Positions 18,271 to 26,879 are shown, counted from the first letter of the stretch. The stretch is 64,000 nucleotides of DNA from Martinezella dioscoreae (GCF_009176305.1 NZ_BLAJ01000005.1:372001-436000), one strand, 5' to 3'. Numbers and translations: made by a program. The notes: generated by a model not told the origin, from the sequence alone.

Positions 18271-18720
18271 GGCATTAGCCAGTGGGCAATAGGCAATAGT
18301 GTAATCGTTAGCTTTCATATCCAGGTCGCTCGTCTTGCAATCGGCGCATGAGAGACCGCAGCATCTTTCCAACTTCATCGCTCATGGACATCGCAGGTTT
18401 GACTTGCTCAAAGGTGACGATGCCTATTCGCGTCGAAAGTATCAGGTGCGTCTCCAACTCCTTCAGCGAACCTTGGGCGATCTTCAGATGATGGACGTAA
18501 GCCCTGTGACTTCGCGCCCATAACCCTCCGCTATGTTTGCCGCGATCGATACGGATGCCCGCCTTATCTGCGAAACCAAGCCGTAAATCTCTTCCTTCGG
18601 AAACCCCCTGGTAAGAGCATAACATTCAACCGCAAGATCCATGGCGCGCTGCCACACCGTAAGGTCCTGATAGGAATTAATTGCCGTTTGCCATTCTCCT
18701 ATTGCCTATTGGCTAATGCC
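18271..18720. mobile_element. Small insertion with inverted-repeat ends between nuoC and nuoD
   Basis: The left end 18271-18293 and the reverse complement of the right end 18698-18720 match at 21 of 23 positions; both begin GGCATTAGCC. Short GCAATAG / CTATTGC iterations extend the ends (to 18299 on the left, and TATTGCC at 18721 on the right). Between them lies a broken four-helix-bundle gene. No transposase is present. It resembles the small non-autonomous units that carry four-helix-bundle (23S rRNA intervening-sequence-type) genes. The nuoC-nuoD junction is usually short, so I infer an insertion of about 450-485 bp. Confidence 0.6.
18308..18693 (-). pseudogene. Frameshifted four-helix-bundle protein gene (23S rRNA IVS protein family)
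   Basis: Two overlapping minus-strand frames together encode one member of the four-helix-bundle family found in 23S rRNA intervening sequences. The upstream frame reads SYQDLTVWQRAMDLAVECY, then VSQIRRASVSIAANIAEGYG and RE. The family pattern then continues in the next frame as AYVHHLKIAQGSLKELETHL and IGIVTFEQVKPAMSMSDEVG to a stop at 18308. The switch falls near 18507-18512 and equals one missing base. No good start codon is in frame with the first part. Either a decayed gene or a sequence error; the missing start favours decay. Confidence 0.75.
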
Positions 18721-18732
18721 TATTGCCTCAGC

Positions 18733-19335
18733 TTACTGTTTCGCCTTCTCGTCGCCGGGCAGCACATAATCGGTGCCCTCCCATGGCGACAGGAAGTCAA
18801 AGTTACGGAATTCCTGCTTCAGCTCTACCGGCTCGTAGACAACGCGCTTGGCGGCGTCGTCATAACGAACCTCGACGAAACCGGTCGTCGGGAAGTCCTT
18901 GCGCAGCGGATGGCCTTCGAAACCATAATCCGTCAGCAGGCGGCGCAGATCCGGGTGGCCGGTGAAGAGAACGCCGTACATGTCCCAGGTTTCACGTTCG
19001 AACCAATCGGCACCGGGATAGACGCCGCAAGCGGAGGGAACGGGCTGATCTTCGCCGACGGGAACCTTGACGCGAATGCGCAGGTTCTTCTTGGGCGACA
19101 GCAGATGGTATACCACGTCAAAACGCTCGGCGCGCTGCGGCCAGTCGACGCCGCAAATATCCGTCATGTTGACGAAACCGCACTTGGCGTCGTCACGCAG
19201 AAAGGTCAGCAGGGCGATAACGTTTTCGGTCGTCGTCGTCACGTTCAGCTCGCCGTACTTGATCTCGCTCGAGGAAATCAGGGCGCTGCGAACTTCCGTG
19301 AGGTAGGCGGCGAGTTCGTTCAGGGCTTCACTCAT
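18733..19335 (-). CDS. nuoC: NADH-quinone oxidoreductase subunit C
   Basis: A 200-residue peripheral-arm subunit (30-kDa subunit homologue). The C-terminal signature ERETWDMYGVLFTGHPDLRR followed by LTDYGFEGHPLRKDFP is intact. It starts 18 bp after nuoB and ends normally at 18733, so the insertion that follows did not damage its reading frame. Confidence 0.95.
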   Translation of the reverse strand: MSEALNELAAYLTEVRSALISSSEIKYGELNVTTTTENVIALLTFLRDDAKCGFVNMTDICGVDWPQRAERFDVVYHLLSPKKNLRIRVKVPVGEDQPVPSACGVYPGADWFERETWDMYGVLFTGHPDLRRLLTDYGFEGHPLRKDFPTTGFVEVRYDDAAKRVVYEPVELKQEFRNFDFLSPWEGTDYVLPGDEKAKQ

Positions 19336-19353
19336 AGTACCTTGTCCCCTGCC

Positions 19354-19935
19354 TTACCGTTCGATCGTGCCAGTGCGCCGGATCTTCTTCTGCAGCAGAA
19401 GCACGCCGTAAAGCAGTGCCTCCGCCGTGGGAGGACAGCCCGGAATATAGATGTCGATCGGAACGACACGGTCGCATCCGCGAACGACGGAATAGGAATA
19501 GTGATAGTAGCCGCCGCCGTTGGCGCAGGAACCCATCGAAATGACGTAACGCGGCTCAGGCATCTGGTCATAAACCTTGCGAAGCGCGGGCGCCATCTTG
19601 TTGGTGAGCGTGCCGGCGACGATCATGACGTCGGACTGGCGCGGCGACGCGCGCGGCGCAAAACCGAAGCGCTCCACGTCATAACGCGGCATGGAAACCT
19701 GCATCATCTCGACAGCGCAGCAGGCAAGTCCGAAAGTCATCCACATCAAGGAACCGGTACGGGCCCAGTTGATCAGCTCATCGGTGGAGGTGACCAGAAA
19801 ACCCTTGTCGGCGAGCTCGTTGTTGATTTCGCCGAAGAACGGATCGTTGCTGCCGACCGGCCGGCCGGTTGCGGGATCGATGATCCCCTTCGGCTGTGGC
19901 GCCACGAGCGTCGTGTTGCTTGGGGCTACTCCCAT
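19354..19935 (-). CDS. nuoB: NADH-quinone oxidoreductase subunit B
   Basis: A 194-residue subunit that carries the terminal [4Fe-4S] cluster N2, the direct electron donor to quinone. Ligands are the tandem Cys 72/73, Cys 137 and Cys 167 (in IPGCPPT). The ATG at 19935 lies inside the last codons of nuoA and follows an AGAAGGGAG ribosome site, giving translational overlap. An upstream in-frame ATG (19956) would add seven residues and is less likely. Confidence 0.95.
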   Translation of the reverse strand: MGVAPSNTTLVAPQPKGIIDPATGRPVGSNDPFFGEINNELADKGFLVTSTDELINWARTGSLMWMTFGLACCAVEMMQVSMPRYDVERFGFAPRASPRQSDVMIVAGTLTNKMAPALRKVYDQMPEPRYVISMGSCANGGGYYHYSYSVVRGCDRVVPIDIYIPGCPPTAEALLYGVLLLQKKIRRTGTIER

Positions 19936-20291
19936 TCCAGGGCTCCCTTCTTCCATTCATAGATAAAGCCGATGGTCAGCACCGCGAGGAACACCATCAT
20001 CGACCAGAACCCGAACCAGCCGATGGCGCCGAAGGATACGGCCCACGGGAAAAGAAAGGCGACTTCCAGATCGAAGATGATGAAGAGAATCGATACGAGA
20101 TAGAAGCGGATATCGAACTTCATGCGGGCATCATCGAATGCATTGAAGCCGCATTCGTAAGCCGACAGCTTTTCCGAGTCGGGCGCCTTGAAGGCGACGG
20201 CGAACGGCGTGATCAACAGCGCCAGGCCGATTACCACGGCAATACCAATGAAAATCGCTATCGGAATATAGGAACTGAGCAGTCCAGTCAT
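19926..20291 (-). CDS. nuoA: NADH-quinone oxidoreductase subunit A
   Basis: A 121-residue, three-helix membrane subunit (ND3 homologue) with the conserved loop SEKLSAYECGFNAFDDARMK between the first two helices. It is the first gene of the nuo operon. I chose the ATG at 20291 (MTGLLSSYIP); ATGs at 20294 and 20300 are also in frame, and the AGGG ribosome-site match sits next to the most upstream one. The 258 bp to the tRNA-Asp gene should contain the operon promoter, but I see no convincing -35/-10 pair. Confidence 0.94.
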   Translation of the reverse strand: MTGLLSSYIPIAIFIGIAVVIGLALLITPFAVAFKAPDSEKLSAYECGFNAFDDARMKFDIRFYLVSILFIIFDLEVAFLFPWAVSFGAIGWFGFWSMMVFLAVLTIGFIYEWKKGALEWE

Positions 20292-20549
20292 CATGTCCAT
20301 CCCTGCTTGCGATCAGCGCCGGGGCGGCGCATCTGAGCAAATGCCCAGCAAGCGAAAGAGCGTTGCAACAGAGCCGTGGTTAGCGCAGGCGGAGCGCGCA
20401 CGCAAGCCTTTTGAATCTGTCTGTTAGGGTACTACCGAGCGGTAGATATCAATGTGTTGCGACGGCAACGCGACAAATCAGCGCTGGCGCGAAAAGGCTT
20501 CTTCGCAATCGCAATAAATTGATGTTTGATTGTAATGGCTTGGAGAGAA

Positions 20550-20626
20550 TGGCGCGAGTGACGGGGCTCGAACCCGCGACCTCCGGCGTGACAGGCCGGC
20601 ACTCTAACCGACTGAGCTACACCCGC
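20550..20626 (-). tRNA. tRNA-Asp (GUC), copy 2 of a tandem pair
   Basis: A 77-nt cloverleaf on the minus strand. The acceptor stem is GCGGGTG/CACTCGC with one G-T pair, the anticodon stem CCGGC/GCCGG encloses the loop CTGTCAC with anticodon GTC, and the 3' CCA is encoded. It is identical to the copy at 20675-20751, 48 bp upstream on the same strand, so both are probably cut from one transcript. Confidence 0.96.
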
Positions 20627-20674
20627 GCATTGTTTGGCCTTTCAGCCGGTGCAGATCCGAAATTTGCCTTGAAA

Positions 20675-20751
20675 TGGCGCGAGTGACGGGGCTCGAACCC
20701 GCGACCTCCGGCGTGACAGGCCGGCACTCTAACCGACTGAGCTACACCCGC
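20675..20751 (-). tRNA. tRNA-Asp (GUC), copy 1 of a tandem pair
   Basis: A 77-nt cloverleaf identical base for base to the gene at 20550-20626, including the encoded CCA and the GTC anticodon. It is the promoter-proximal copy of the pair. A small hairpin (AAGCAT/ATGCTT) lies just upstream, at about 20762-20778. Confidence 0.96.
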
Positions 20752-21142
20752 ATTTCATTTCAAGCATTCCAGATGCTTCCGCACCCATCAAAGCGGCCCT
20801 CGCCGTTCGATGAGCGGCTAACTACGGGGTTCGTGTTTGGGTGTCAAGCAGGTTTGAATACAAATCGATGACAGAGTGCGAATTGTTTTGGACAAGCTCG
20901 CCCGCAACTTTCCGTTCCGGCGATTTAACATGGCAGGTTCCCGCTCCACGCATTTCATTGGCGCCTGATATGCACAGGAGCAATCCAGCAAGCCTCACAT
21001 CTGCTCATGTGGATGACGACGGCCGGAGAGGTGTAAAATTCAAAAAAATCAAAAAATCTTCACAAACACTCTTGCGGTTTGTCGTCGTTCCGCATAGATC
21101 ACGGCCACCGAACGCGGCGGGCCAACGACCCGCTTCGCAGAA
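20752..21142. other. Intergenic region between tRNA-Asp and tRNA-Val
   Basis: About 390 bp without a supported gene. The two tRNA transcription units diverge from here. The plus-strand half includes an A-rich stretch (about 21037-21065) and a possible weak promoter (TTGCGG near 21073 with an AT-rich hexamer about 17 bp further on) ahead of tRNA-Val. No protein-like codon pattern is seen. Confidence 0.5.
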
Positions 21143-21218
21143 GGGCGATTAGCTCAGTTGGTAGAGCGCCTCGTTTACACCGAGGATGTCGGGAGTTCGA
21201 GTCTCTCATCGCCCACCA
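21143..21218 (+). tRNA. tRNA-Val (UAC)
   Basis: A 76-nt cloverleaf: acceptor GGGCGAT/ATCGCCC, D-loop AGCTCAGTTGGTAGAGC, anticodon stem CCTCG/CGAGG around TTTACAC (anticodon TAC), T-arm GGGAGTTCGAGTCTCTC with one mismatched pair, and encoded CCA. Confidence 0.96.
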
Positions 21219-21307
21219 TTATTCACATATTTGATTGTCAGTTTGAATGATCTGCGGCTGTAGGCAGCAATCACGATGAGCGCCTTTGTGTGCCCGACAT
21301 CTGTGGC

Positions 21308-21421
21308 TCAGTAGTTGCCGAGAATGATGACGGCCAGAAGCACGACGGAAACAAGCACGAGGGCTGCTATAATAACAAGCAGCTCCTTCAACATGAATCG
21401 TTCCATCTTGCTGTCATCCAT
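21308..21421 (-). CDS. 37-residue single-pass membrane peptide
   Basis: A short open frame with a GGGAG ribosome site nine bases before its ATG. The peptide has a charged N-terminus (MDDSKMERFMLKE) and one strongly hydrophobic helix of about 20 residues rich in Val, Leu and Ile, ending GNY. It lies 159 bp downstream of rkpJ on the same strand, so it could be the last gene of the rkp transcript. No family is recognised. The support is the ribosome site plus a coherent membrane helix; expression is unproven. Confidence 0.55.
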   Translation of the reverse strand: MDDSKMERFMLKELLVIIAALVLVSVVLLAVIILGNY

Positions 21422-21580
21422 GGCGTTTGCTCCCGGCAAACCGTTATCCACATTCATTCCCAGTGTCGAATCGCTGCGCTGAGTTCCGTATCAGTCCACA
21501 TGTAAGTGGCCTCGTTGTCAATTTCAGCCTGAAGACCCTCGCAGGGGCAACAATTCCTCTTCCATCCCATTGCGCCTTCA

Positions 21581-22876
21581 TTACGGCACATGAAATTTTA
21601 TCGGTCGCTGCCTTGGCGGCGGCTCGATGTAGGCATCCGGCAGGTTGACCGTCCGCGACAACAATCTCTCGGCGATCTGAGCGGCGGCGGCGCGCGCGCC
21701 CTCGCGCGAGCAAAAGTTGCCGCGTACCTGTACCGCCGCTGCCAGCAGGCGAAAAAATGCGCTGCATAGCTCCGGCGACGGCGGTATCGGCTCCCACCAG
21801 AATCGATCCAGGCTACCTTGATCGCTCAAACCATCGATATCGTAGATCGCCGCTCCCAGCGCTTTGACCGGCTTCCCAGCCTGCAGCGCGGAAAGCGCCG
21901 CCGTCGAGTTAACCGTCACCATGCCCTGGCTGGCGGCAATCAACCGATCGAGATTGCCACCATCGATCAGATGAATGCGCGCCGACAATCCGCATGAGGC
22001 GCCGATGCGGTCGACATAGGCGCGCCAATCCACCAGCCCGTGATCGAGCGGATGCAGCTTGAGGACGAGATGCGCGTCGGATGCCGCATTCTCCGCGAAA
22101 GAACGAAGAATCAACCGGATAGCATCCTGCTGCTGATGGAAGGGCGAGTGCGCTCGCAACTGAAAATCGGTCTGAAGCTGTAGCGGATAGACGAAGAAGC
22201 GCTTGCCGGCGGCAATCAGATCCTTGATCACACCCTCTGCCTCTCGTGCCCTCCTGCCCCTGAAAGGAAGTTTCCCCAGCCAGCCGGCGTATTCCATTAG
22301 AGGATGGTAGAGCCCGTGCCGCCGATAGCCTGGATAGAGGAACCACAGAAAGACGGTCGGGAGATAATAAGCGAGATCGTAAAGGGCTTCCGCCAGGAAA
22401 GTTTGATTGTAGCGGCGTTTCCAATCCGGTTCCGGCAGCTTGGACGCTGCTTTCAATATATGAGCAGGATCGGCCGGAAAGTGCGAATTGGAGGAGAGGC
22501 CATCTCGCTCGAGCGTCACCCAGTCAGGCCGCAAATATCCCATTTCGACGACATTGACGGTGACGCCGGCACGCCGCGCCTCCTCGATGGCAACCTTATG
22601 GTAGGGGCGCTCCTCGCCGTGCAGGATCAGGTCGGTGACGTTCTCGGCCTCGATTCGCTGCCTGACATAGGCGCGCCATCCGGCAAAACCGCCGCGATAA
22701 TTGGAGGCGCCGCGGCAGCGCCAAGAAATCCAATCCCCGGCATTCAAGTTGATGCGGATGCAGCGGCCGCCAGCCTTTTCCAATATCCTGGCAGTCTCAA
22801 CGAACAAAGGCGAGGATGGGCCCTGCAGGAAGAGGAAGACGCGCGGGCGCGTGACCCCTTCCCCACTGGGCATCAT
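21581..22876 (-). CDS. rkpJ: Capsule lipid Kdo transferase, KpsS-like
   Basis: A 431-residue cytoplasmic protein of the capsular polysaccharide biosynthesis (KpsS/LipB) family. In known systems KpsS adds the first beta-Kdo residue to the lipid acceptor on which capsule is built. The N-terminus (RVFLFLQGPSSPLFVETARI) resembles the KpsS start, and later segments include VEMGYLRPDWVTLE, FFVYPLQLQTDFQLRAHSPF, LVLKLHPLDHG and the MVTVNSTAALSAL loop. It overlaps rkpI by four bases (ATGA); the start could be 22876 or 22873. The position after rkpI matches the rkp-1 region of Sinorhizobium. Confidence 0.87.
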   Translation of the reverse strand: MMPSGEGVTRPRVFLFLQGPSSPLFVETARILEKAGGRCIRINLNAGDWISWRCRGASNYRGGFAGWRAYVRQRIEAENVTDLILHGEERPYHKVAIEEARRAGVTVNVVEMGYLRPDWVTLERDGLSSNSHFPADPAHILKAASKLPEPDWKRRYNQTFLAEALYDLAYYLPTVFLWFLYPGYRRHGLYHPLMEYAGWLGKLPFRGRRAREAEGVIKDLIAAGKRFFVYPLQLQTDFQLRAHSPFHQQQDAIRLILRSFAENAASDAHLVLKLHPLDHGLVDWRAYVDRIGASCGLSARIHLIDGGNLDRLIAASQGMVTVNSTAALSALQAGKPVKALGAAIYDIDGLSDQGSLDRFWWEPIPPSPELCSAFFRLLAAAVQVRGNFCSREGARAAAAQIAERLLSRTVNLPDAYIEPPPRQRPIKFHVP

Positions 22877-24465
22877 TCCGCGACCTCGGTGGCAAGCCCG
22901 GCATAGTGCAGCAATGTGCCGATCAGATTCCAGGGCGCCTCTTCCTGTGGTGGCTGCGGCCTTTGCGAATGGGCGCGCGCGCGGCCTAGCGGAACGATGA
23001 CGTAATCGGTGCGCGGATCGGGGAAAGGATCGGCAAAGGCTTTCAGCAAGGGCGCATGATCACCATAGAAGAGCAGCCAGACCGGGCGATCCAGCCTGTC
23101 GAGGTGATGGGCGAGATTGCCGAGCGCATGATCGGCGCGCATCAGGAGCTCGCCATAGATATCCACCGGATTGACGAGGTCGCCGCAGCGGCCCGGCTCC
23201 CAGGGGCCATGATTCGCCATGGATGCGACGAAGAGGAAATTTTTGCCCACGCCATCGTCGTCGATCGTCCGAATCACACTCTTGGTCAGCGAGAGATCGC
23301 TGACATAGGGTCCATCGCGTTCCGGATTGTGATCAAACTCGTCCAGCATCATCATCCGGTCGAAGCCGAGCTGCGGCAATGCCTTGTGGCGAAGGAAGAA
23401 TGTCTTGTCGTAGGGATGGATGAACTGCGTCCCCCAGCCCGCCTTCTTCAGCCGCGCCGGCCAGACCACATCCTTATAGTGGCTGGCGCGCAGATAGGGG
23501 TAGCTGGCATCGATATGCACATTTTCGGGCAGTAGCCCACTCAAGACGGCAAATTCGGTTCGCAGCGTATAACCACCCTCGAAGACGCTGGTCATGCGGC
23601 CCCATTGCGCGGCCTGCTCACGCAGGCGGTCGAGATTGGGAAGCTTGATATTGTCGACGCCAAAATGTCTGAGGTCGATGAAGGATTCGGATTGCCAGAC
23701 GACGATGAGCGGTTCGTCTTCACCATGGTCCCAAAGCTCCTGAAGCGCCGACATGAAGCGCCCGGACAATTCCGAGACGATCGCCTCGCGCCGGACACCA
23801 ACCCAGATGACGAAATGAAAGACGACGGAAGCGAATGTGCCAAACCGCACTGTATCGATCTTCACATCAACCCTACCGAGAAACTTCTGTGTGAAACGGC
23901 AGACCGGTTCGCTGACGACCCTGCTGAACAGCGCGAGCCATGGCGCGAAGGCGACCACCAACATCAACAGGACCCACAGCAATTGGTTCGACGAAGGCAA
24001 AACCGACGGCTCGAGATACATGTAGAGGCCGCTGAGGCCGAAAACATAAGCGAAGGCGATGATCCAGAAGAGGATGTTCAGCGAAGTCGCGTAGAAGATC
24101 TCCTTGTATTTGAAGACATCTACGACGAGCGCGATGTCCGAAAAAACCAGAGGCTCACGGATAAACTCGAACTTCGCCCTCGATATGCCCGTGAAGATGA
24201 CGAAGAAGCTGATGACAGCCTGCGTGCTGTAGAGCGGGCGCCAGGAAATGGCGAAGAAGGCGACATAGATCAATATGATAACCGGAATCCTCGCCGCCCA
24301 GTCGCAGGCTACCCGCCGCCAGCTTCTTTTCGGGCGATTCTCGGCGGTGACGGCAGCCGGCATTGCGAAAGGATCAGTCAGCAGGACGATGACGCAGGAA
24401 AACGCGAAGCAGGCGAGCGTCAAGAGAACTGGAAAATCATGAAGCTTCAAGATTGCGCCATCCAA
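22873..24465 (-). CDS. rkpI: Membrane alkaline-phosphatase-superfamily transferase, LtaS-like
   Basis: A 530-residue protein. The N-terminal half has about five membrane helices (residues 12-30, 60-75, 82-95, 130-150, 160-180); the C-terminal half (from about 250) is a sulfatase / LTA-synthase-type catalytic domain. The metal and nucleophile motifs are all visible: Glu260 (QSESF), Thr300 (GGYT), His419 (NHGPW), Asp469-His470 (YGDH). They line up with lipoteichoic acid synthase and phosphoethanolamine transferases better than with true sulfatases, which need a Cys/Ser formylglycine motif. Known as rkpI in Sinorhizobium capsule genetics. I infer transfer of a phospho-headgroup to a lipid or glycan; substrate unknown. 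Confidence 0.83.
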   Translation of the reverse strand: MDGAILKLHDFPVLLTLACFAFSCVIVLLTDPFAMPAAVTAENRPKRSWRRVACDWAARIPVIILIYVAFFAISWRPLYSTQAVISFFVIFTGISRAKFEFIREPLVFSDIALVVDVFKYKEIFYATSLNILFWIIAFAYVFGLSGLYMYLEPSVLPSSNQLLWVLLMLVVAFAPWLALFSRVVSEPVCRFTQKFLGRVDVKIDTVRFGTFASVVFHFVIWVGVRREAIVSELSGRFMSALQELWDHGEDEPLIVVWQSESFIDLRHFGVDNIKLPNLDRLREQAAQWGRMTSVFEGGYTLRTEFAVLSGLLPENVHIDASYPYLRASHYKDVVWPARLKKAGWGTQFIHPYDKTFFLRHKALPQLGFDRMMMLDEFDHNPERDGPYVSDLSLTKSVIRTIDDDGVGKNFLFVASMANHGPWEPGRCGDLVNPVDIYGELLMRADHALGNLAHHLDRLDRPVWLLFYGDHAPLLKAFADPFPDPRTDYVIVPLGRARAHSQRPQPPQEEAPWNLIGTLLHYAGLATEVAE

Positions 24466-24581
24466 ATGCCCGCCGCCTCTATGACATTTCTCATATCCGC
24501 GAGGAACGGGCCGCCAATTCCCTGACTTACCTTCTCTTGCACGTGTTTCACCGACAGCGCAACACCGGTAGTTGTTTCGTA

Positions 24582-25436
24582 TTACTTATCACTATCAAAG
24601 CGTTGCTCGGCGGTATCGGCAAGACCGCGCGCCCCCTCCCCACCAAATATTTTTCGCGTCGTGCGCGAAAACCACCATAGCAGCGGCGGTTTTATCAATG
24701 GTCCGAAAAATGCAAGCGCCGTCAGCGAAAATCCGAAATGGATTCTCCGCTTGCCGCGATCCAGTCCGTGGACGATTTTTGCCGCGACCGCCTCCGCGCT
24801 CCACGGTTTGACTGCCCCCATCACCACCTCCGCCTCGCGAGGCCTGAGCGAGATTTCCCGGCGATATTGCGGCGTCATCGTATCGGGCGGAAAGCAGATT
24901 GAAATCTTTACGCCCGAAGCACCAGCCTCGGCACTCAAAGCTTCGGCAAAACCTTCCAACGCAGATTTGGATGCGCAATAGGCGGTGTAGCCGAAGATAC
25001 CGATCAAGGCAGCGCCCGAAGAGATCATCATGATCCGGCCGTTGCGCCGGCTCTTCATGCCTTTATAAACAGCGCGAACCGCATTGGCCGTCCCGAGGAC
25101 ATTGATGGAGATCTGCTCATCGAAAACCGATGCCGGCATCGCATCGAAGGCGCAGGGCTCGACGATGCCCGCAGAAGTTATGAGGATATCACACGGACCG
25201 AAGGACGCCTCGCAAAGCTTTACCGCCTCCGCAGTCTGTCCGGCCGAGGCCACATCAGCGGAAGCCGCCCGAATGAAGGCGCCGTCGACACCGGGAAGCG
25301 CTGCGATTTCGGCGCGCGCCGCTTCGAGCCGCCCCACATCGCGGGCAAGAAGCGAAACTCGAGCGCCCCTGGCCGCATAAAGCTTCGCTACCGCCAGACC
25401 AATTCCGCTTGAACCTCCCGTGACGATAACGTGCAT
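24582..25436 (-). CDS. rkpH: Short-chain dehydrogenase, 3-ketosphinganine-reductase-like
   Basis: A 284-residue NAD(P)-dependent SDR. It has the GGSSGIG dinucleotide motif (7-13), NAG-type segment SAG (88-90), and the catalytic Ser139/140, Tyr153 and Lys157 (YTAYCASK). A hydrophobic C-terminal segment (about 250-268) may anchor it in the membrane. This architecture is typical of 3-ketodihydrosphingosine reductases. It starts 18 bp after rkpG, so the two are cotranscribed and likely act in sequence: RkpG would make a 2-amino-3-ketone that RkpH reduces (inference). The 116 bp before rkpI hold no gene. Confidence 0.87.
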   Translation of the reverse strand: MHVIVTGGSSGIGLAVAKLYAARGARVSLLARDVGRLEAARAEIAALPGVDGAFIRAASADVASAGQTAEAVKLCEASFGPCDILITSAGIVEPCAFDAMPASVFDEQISINVLGTANAVRAVYKGMKSRRNGRIMMISSGAALIGIFGYTAYCASKSALEGFAEALSAEAGASGVKISICFPPDTMTPQYRREISLRPREAEVVMGAVKPWSAEAVAAKIVHGLDRGKRRIHFGFSLTALAFFGPLIKPPLLWWFSRTTRKIFGGEGARGLADTAEQRFDSDK

Positions 25437-25454
25437 GAGACGACCGCCCCGAAC

Positions 25455-26879
25455 TTATGAGCCGCCTGGAGCCTGAGCCAGGGGCAGCAGCTGCATCATC
25501 TTGTCCATATCCAGCGAGGCAAGACCGAAATTGCGGTCCTCCAAACTCTTGAGTTTTTCGGCCGTGAGCGCGACCGCCCGCCGGATCTGTTCCTCGGTGT
25601 GATTGCAGGTGATGAAGAAGCGGAGCCGCGCCATGCCTTCCGGCACCGCCGGATGGATGATAGGCAGCACATTGATGCCTTCGGCGAGCAGGTCGTTCGA
25701 AAGCTGCGCCGCACGAAGCGAATCGCCGACGATCACGGGCACCACCGAATGGCCCATGCTGAGGCCGGTATCGAGGCCCGCCGCCTCTGCTTCTTCGAGA
25801 AAAAGATGGCCGTTACGCCGGAGGCGTTCGGTTCGTTCCGGTTCGGATTTGAGGATATCGAGGCCAGCAATGGCGGCGGCGGCGAGAACCGGTGAGAGAC
25901 CGACGCTATAGACGAAACCGCCGGCTTCCGCTTTTAGAATATCGGCAAGTGCGCTGCTGCCGGCAATATAGCCGCCACAGCTGGAGGTCGTCTTCGACAG
26001 CGTGCCCATCCAGATATCGACATCACGCGGATCGAGATCGAAATGCTCGAACGTGCCGCGGCCCGTCTTGCCCAGAATGCCAAGCGCATGCGCTTCGTCG
26101 ACCATCAGCCAAAAACCGTAGCGTGCCCTCAATTCCAGCAGGGCCGGCAGATCGGCGATATCGCCATCCATCGAATAGATGCCTTCGACGATAACGAGGA
26201 TGCGCCGAAAATCCGATGAGAGCGTCTTCAGGATATTTTCGAGATTCTCGACATCATTATGCTGAAACAGCCGGCGTACCGCGCCGGAAAGCTTGATGCC
26301 GGCAAGCGCACTGTTATGAATGAATTCGTCGTGGATCACGAGATCCTGCGGCCCCATCAGGCAGCCGATCGCGGCAACATTGGTCAGGTAGCCGCTGACG
26401 AAGCAGACGGCGGCATCGACGCCATAGACTGCGGCGAGCCTGCGCTCGAGCTCGACGTGACCAGGTCGCTCTCCTGCCACGAGGCGACTTGCCGACGCCG
26501 AAATTCCGAAGCGGTCGATCGCTTCTTTCGCACGTGCGGCGACATGCGGATCGGTATTGGTCGCCAGATAGTCATAAGAAGCAAAATTGACAAACTCGCG
26601 CCCGCCGATGCGCGTCGTCGCGCCCGCAGCGGCATCATGCGAGCGGTAGAAGGGATTGGCAACGCCAAGCAATTCCCCCGCAATGCGCTGCGTTGCGACG
26701 CGCTTGTATTCCGGCAGATCCTCGAAGCGCGTCACCTGGCGTGGCTGTGCCTGCGGTTGCCGGTTCAGCCGTTCGGTCCGATTGCGGCCGGAGGATTCGC
26801 CAACTCGGCGCATCTGTTCGAGCAGCTTGCTCTTCTTCCGCTCCGCCGGATTGCCATCATCGGCATTATACGTGGTCAC
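25455..26879 (-). CDS. rkpG: PLP-dependent alpha-oxoamine synthase (KAPA / serine-palmitoyltransferase family)
   Basis: A 474-residue fold-type-I PLP enzyme. Family enzymes condense an acyl-CoA or acyl-ACP with an amino acid, losing CO2 and giving a 2-amino-3-ketone. Visible motifs: NFASYDYLATNTDP, SASRLVAGERPGHVELE, DEAHALGILGKTGRG and the Schiff-base lysine in GTLSKT (Lys296). A 90-residue basic, Gln-rich N-terminal extension precedes the core. Translation starts with GTG overlapping the stop of rkpA (GTGA), so it is directly coupled to the polyketide synthase. No biotin genes are nearby, which argues against bioF. Confidence 0.9.
   Translation of the reverse strand: MTTYNADDGNPAERKKSKLLEQMRRVGESSGRNRTERLNRQPQAQPRQVTRFEDLPEYKRVATQRIAGELLGVANPFYRSHDAAAGATTRIGGREFVNFASYDYLATNTDPHVAARAKEAIDRFGISASASRLVAGERPGHVELERRLAAVYGVDAAVCFVSGYLTNVAAIGCLMGPQDLVIHDEFIHNSALAGIKLSGAVRRLFQHNDVENLENILKTLSSDFRRILVIVEGIYSMDGDIADLPALLELRARYGFWLMVDEAHALGILGKTGRGTFEHFDLDPRDVDIWMGTLSKTTSSCGGYIAGSSALADILKAEAGGFVYSVGLSPVLAAAAIAGLDILKSEPERTERLRRNGHLFLEEAEAAGLDTGLSMGHSVVPVIVGDSLRAAQLSNDLLAEGINVLPIIHPAVPEGMARLRFFITCNHTEEQIRRAVALTAEKLKSLEDRNFGLASLDMDKMMQLLPLAQAPGGS

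Noticed and set aside
18271..18299. Iterated GCAATAG units considered as a CRISPR-like or satellite repeat
   Set aside because: Only two or three 7-bp units without spacers; better explained as ends of the small insertion.
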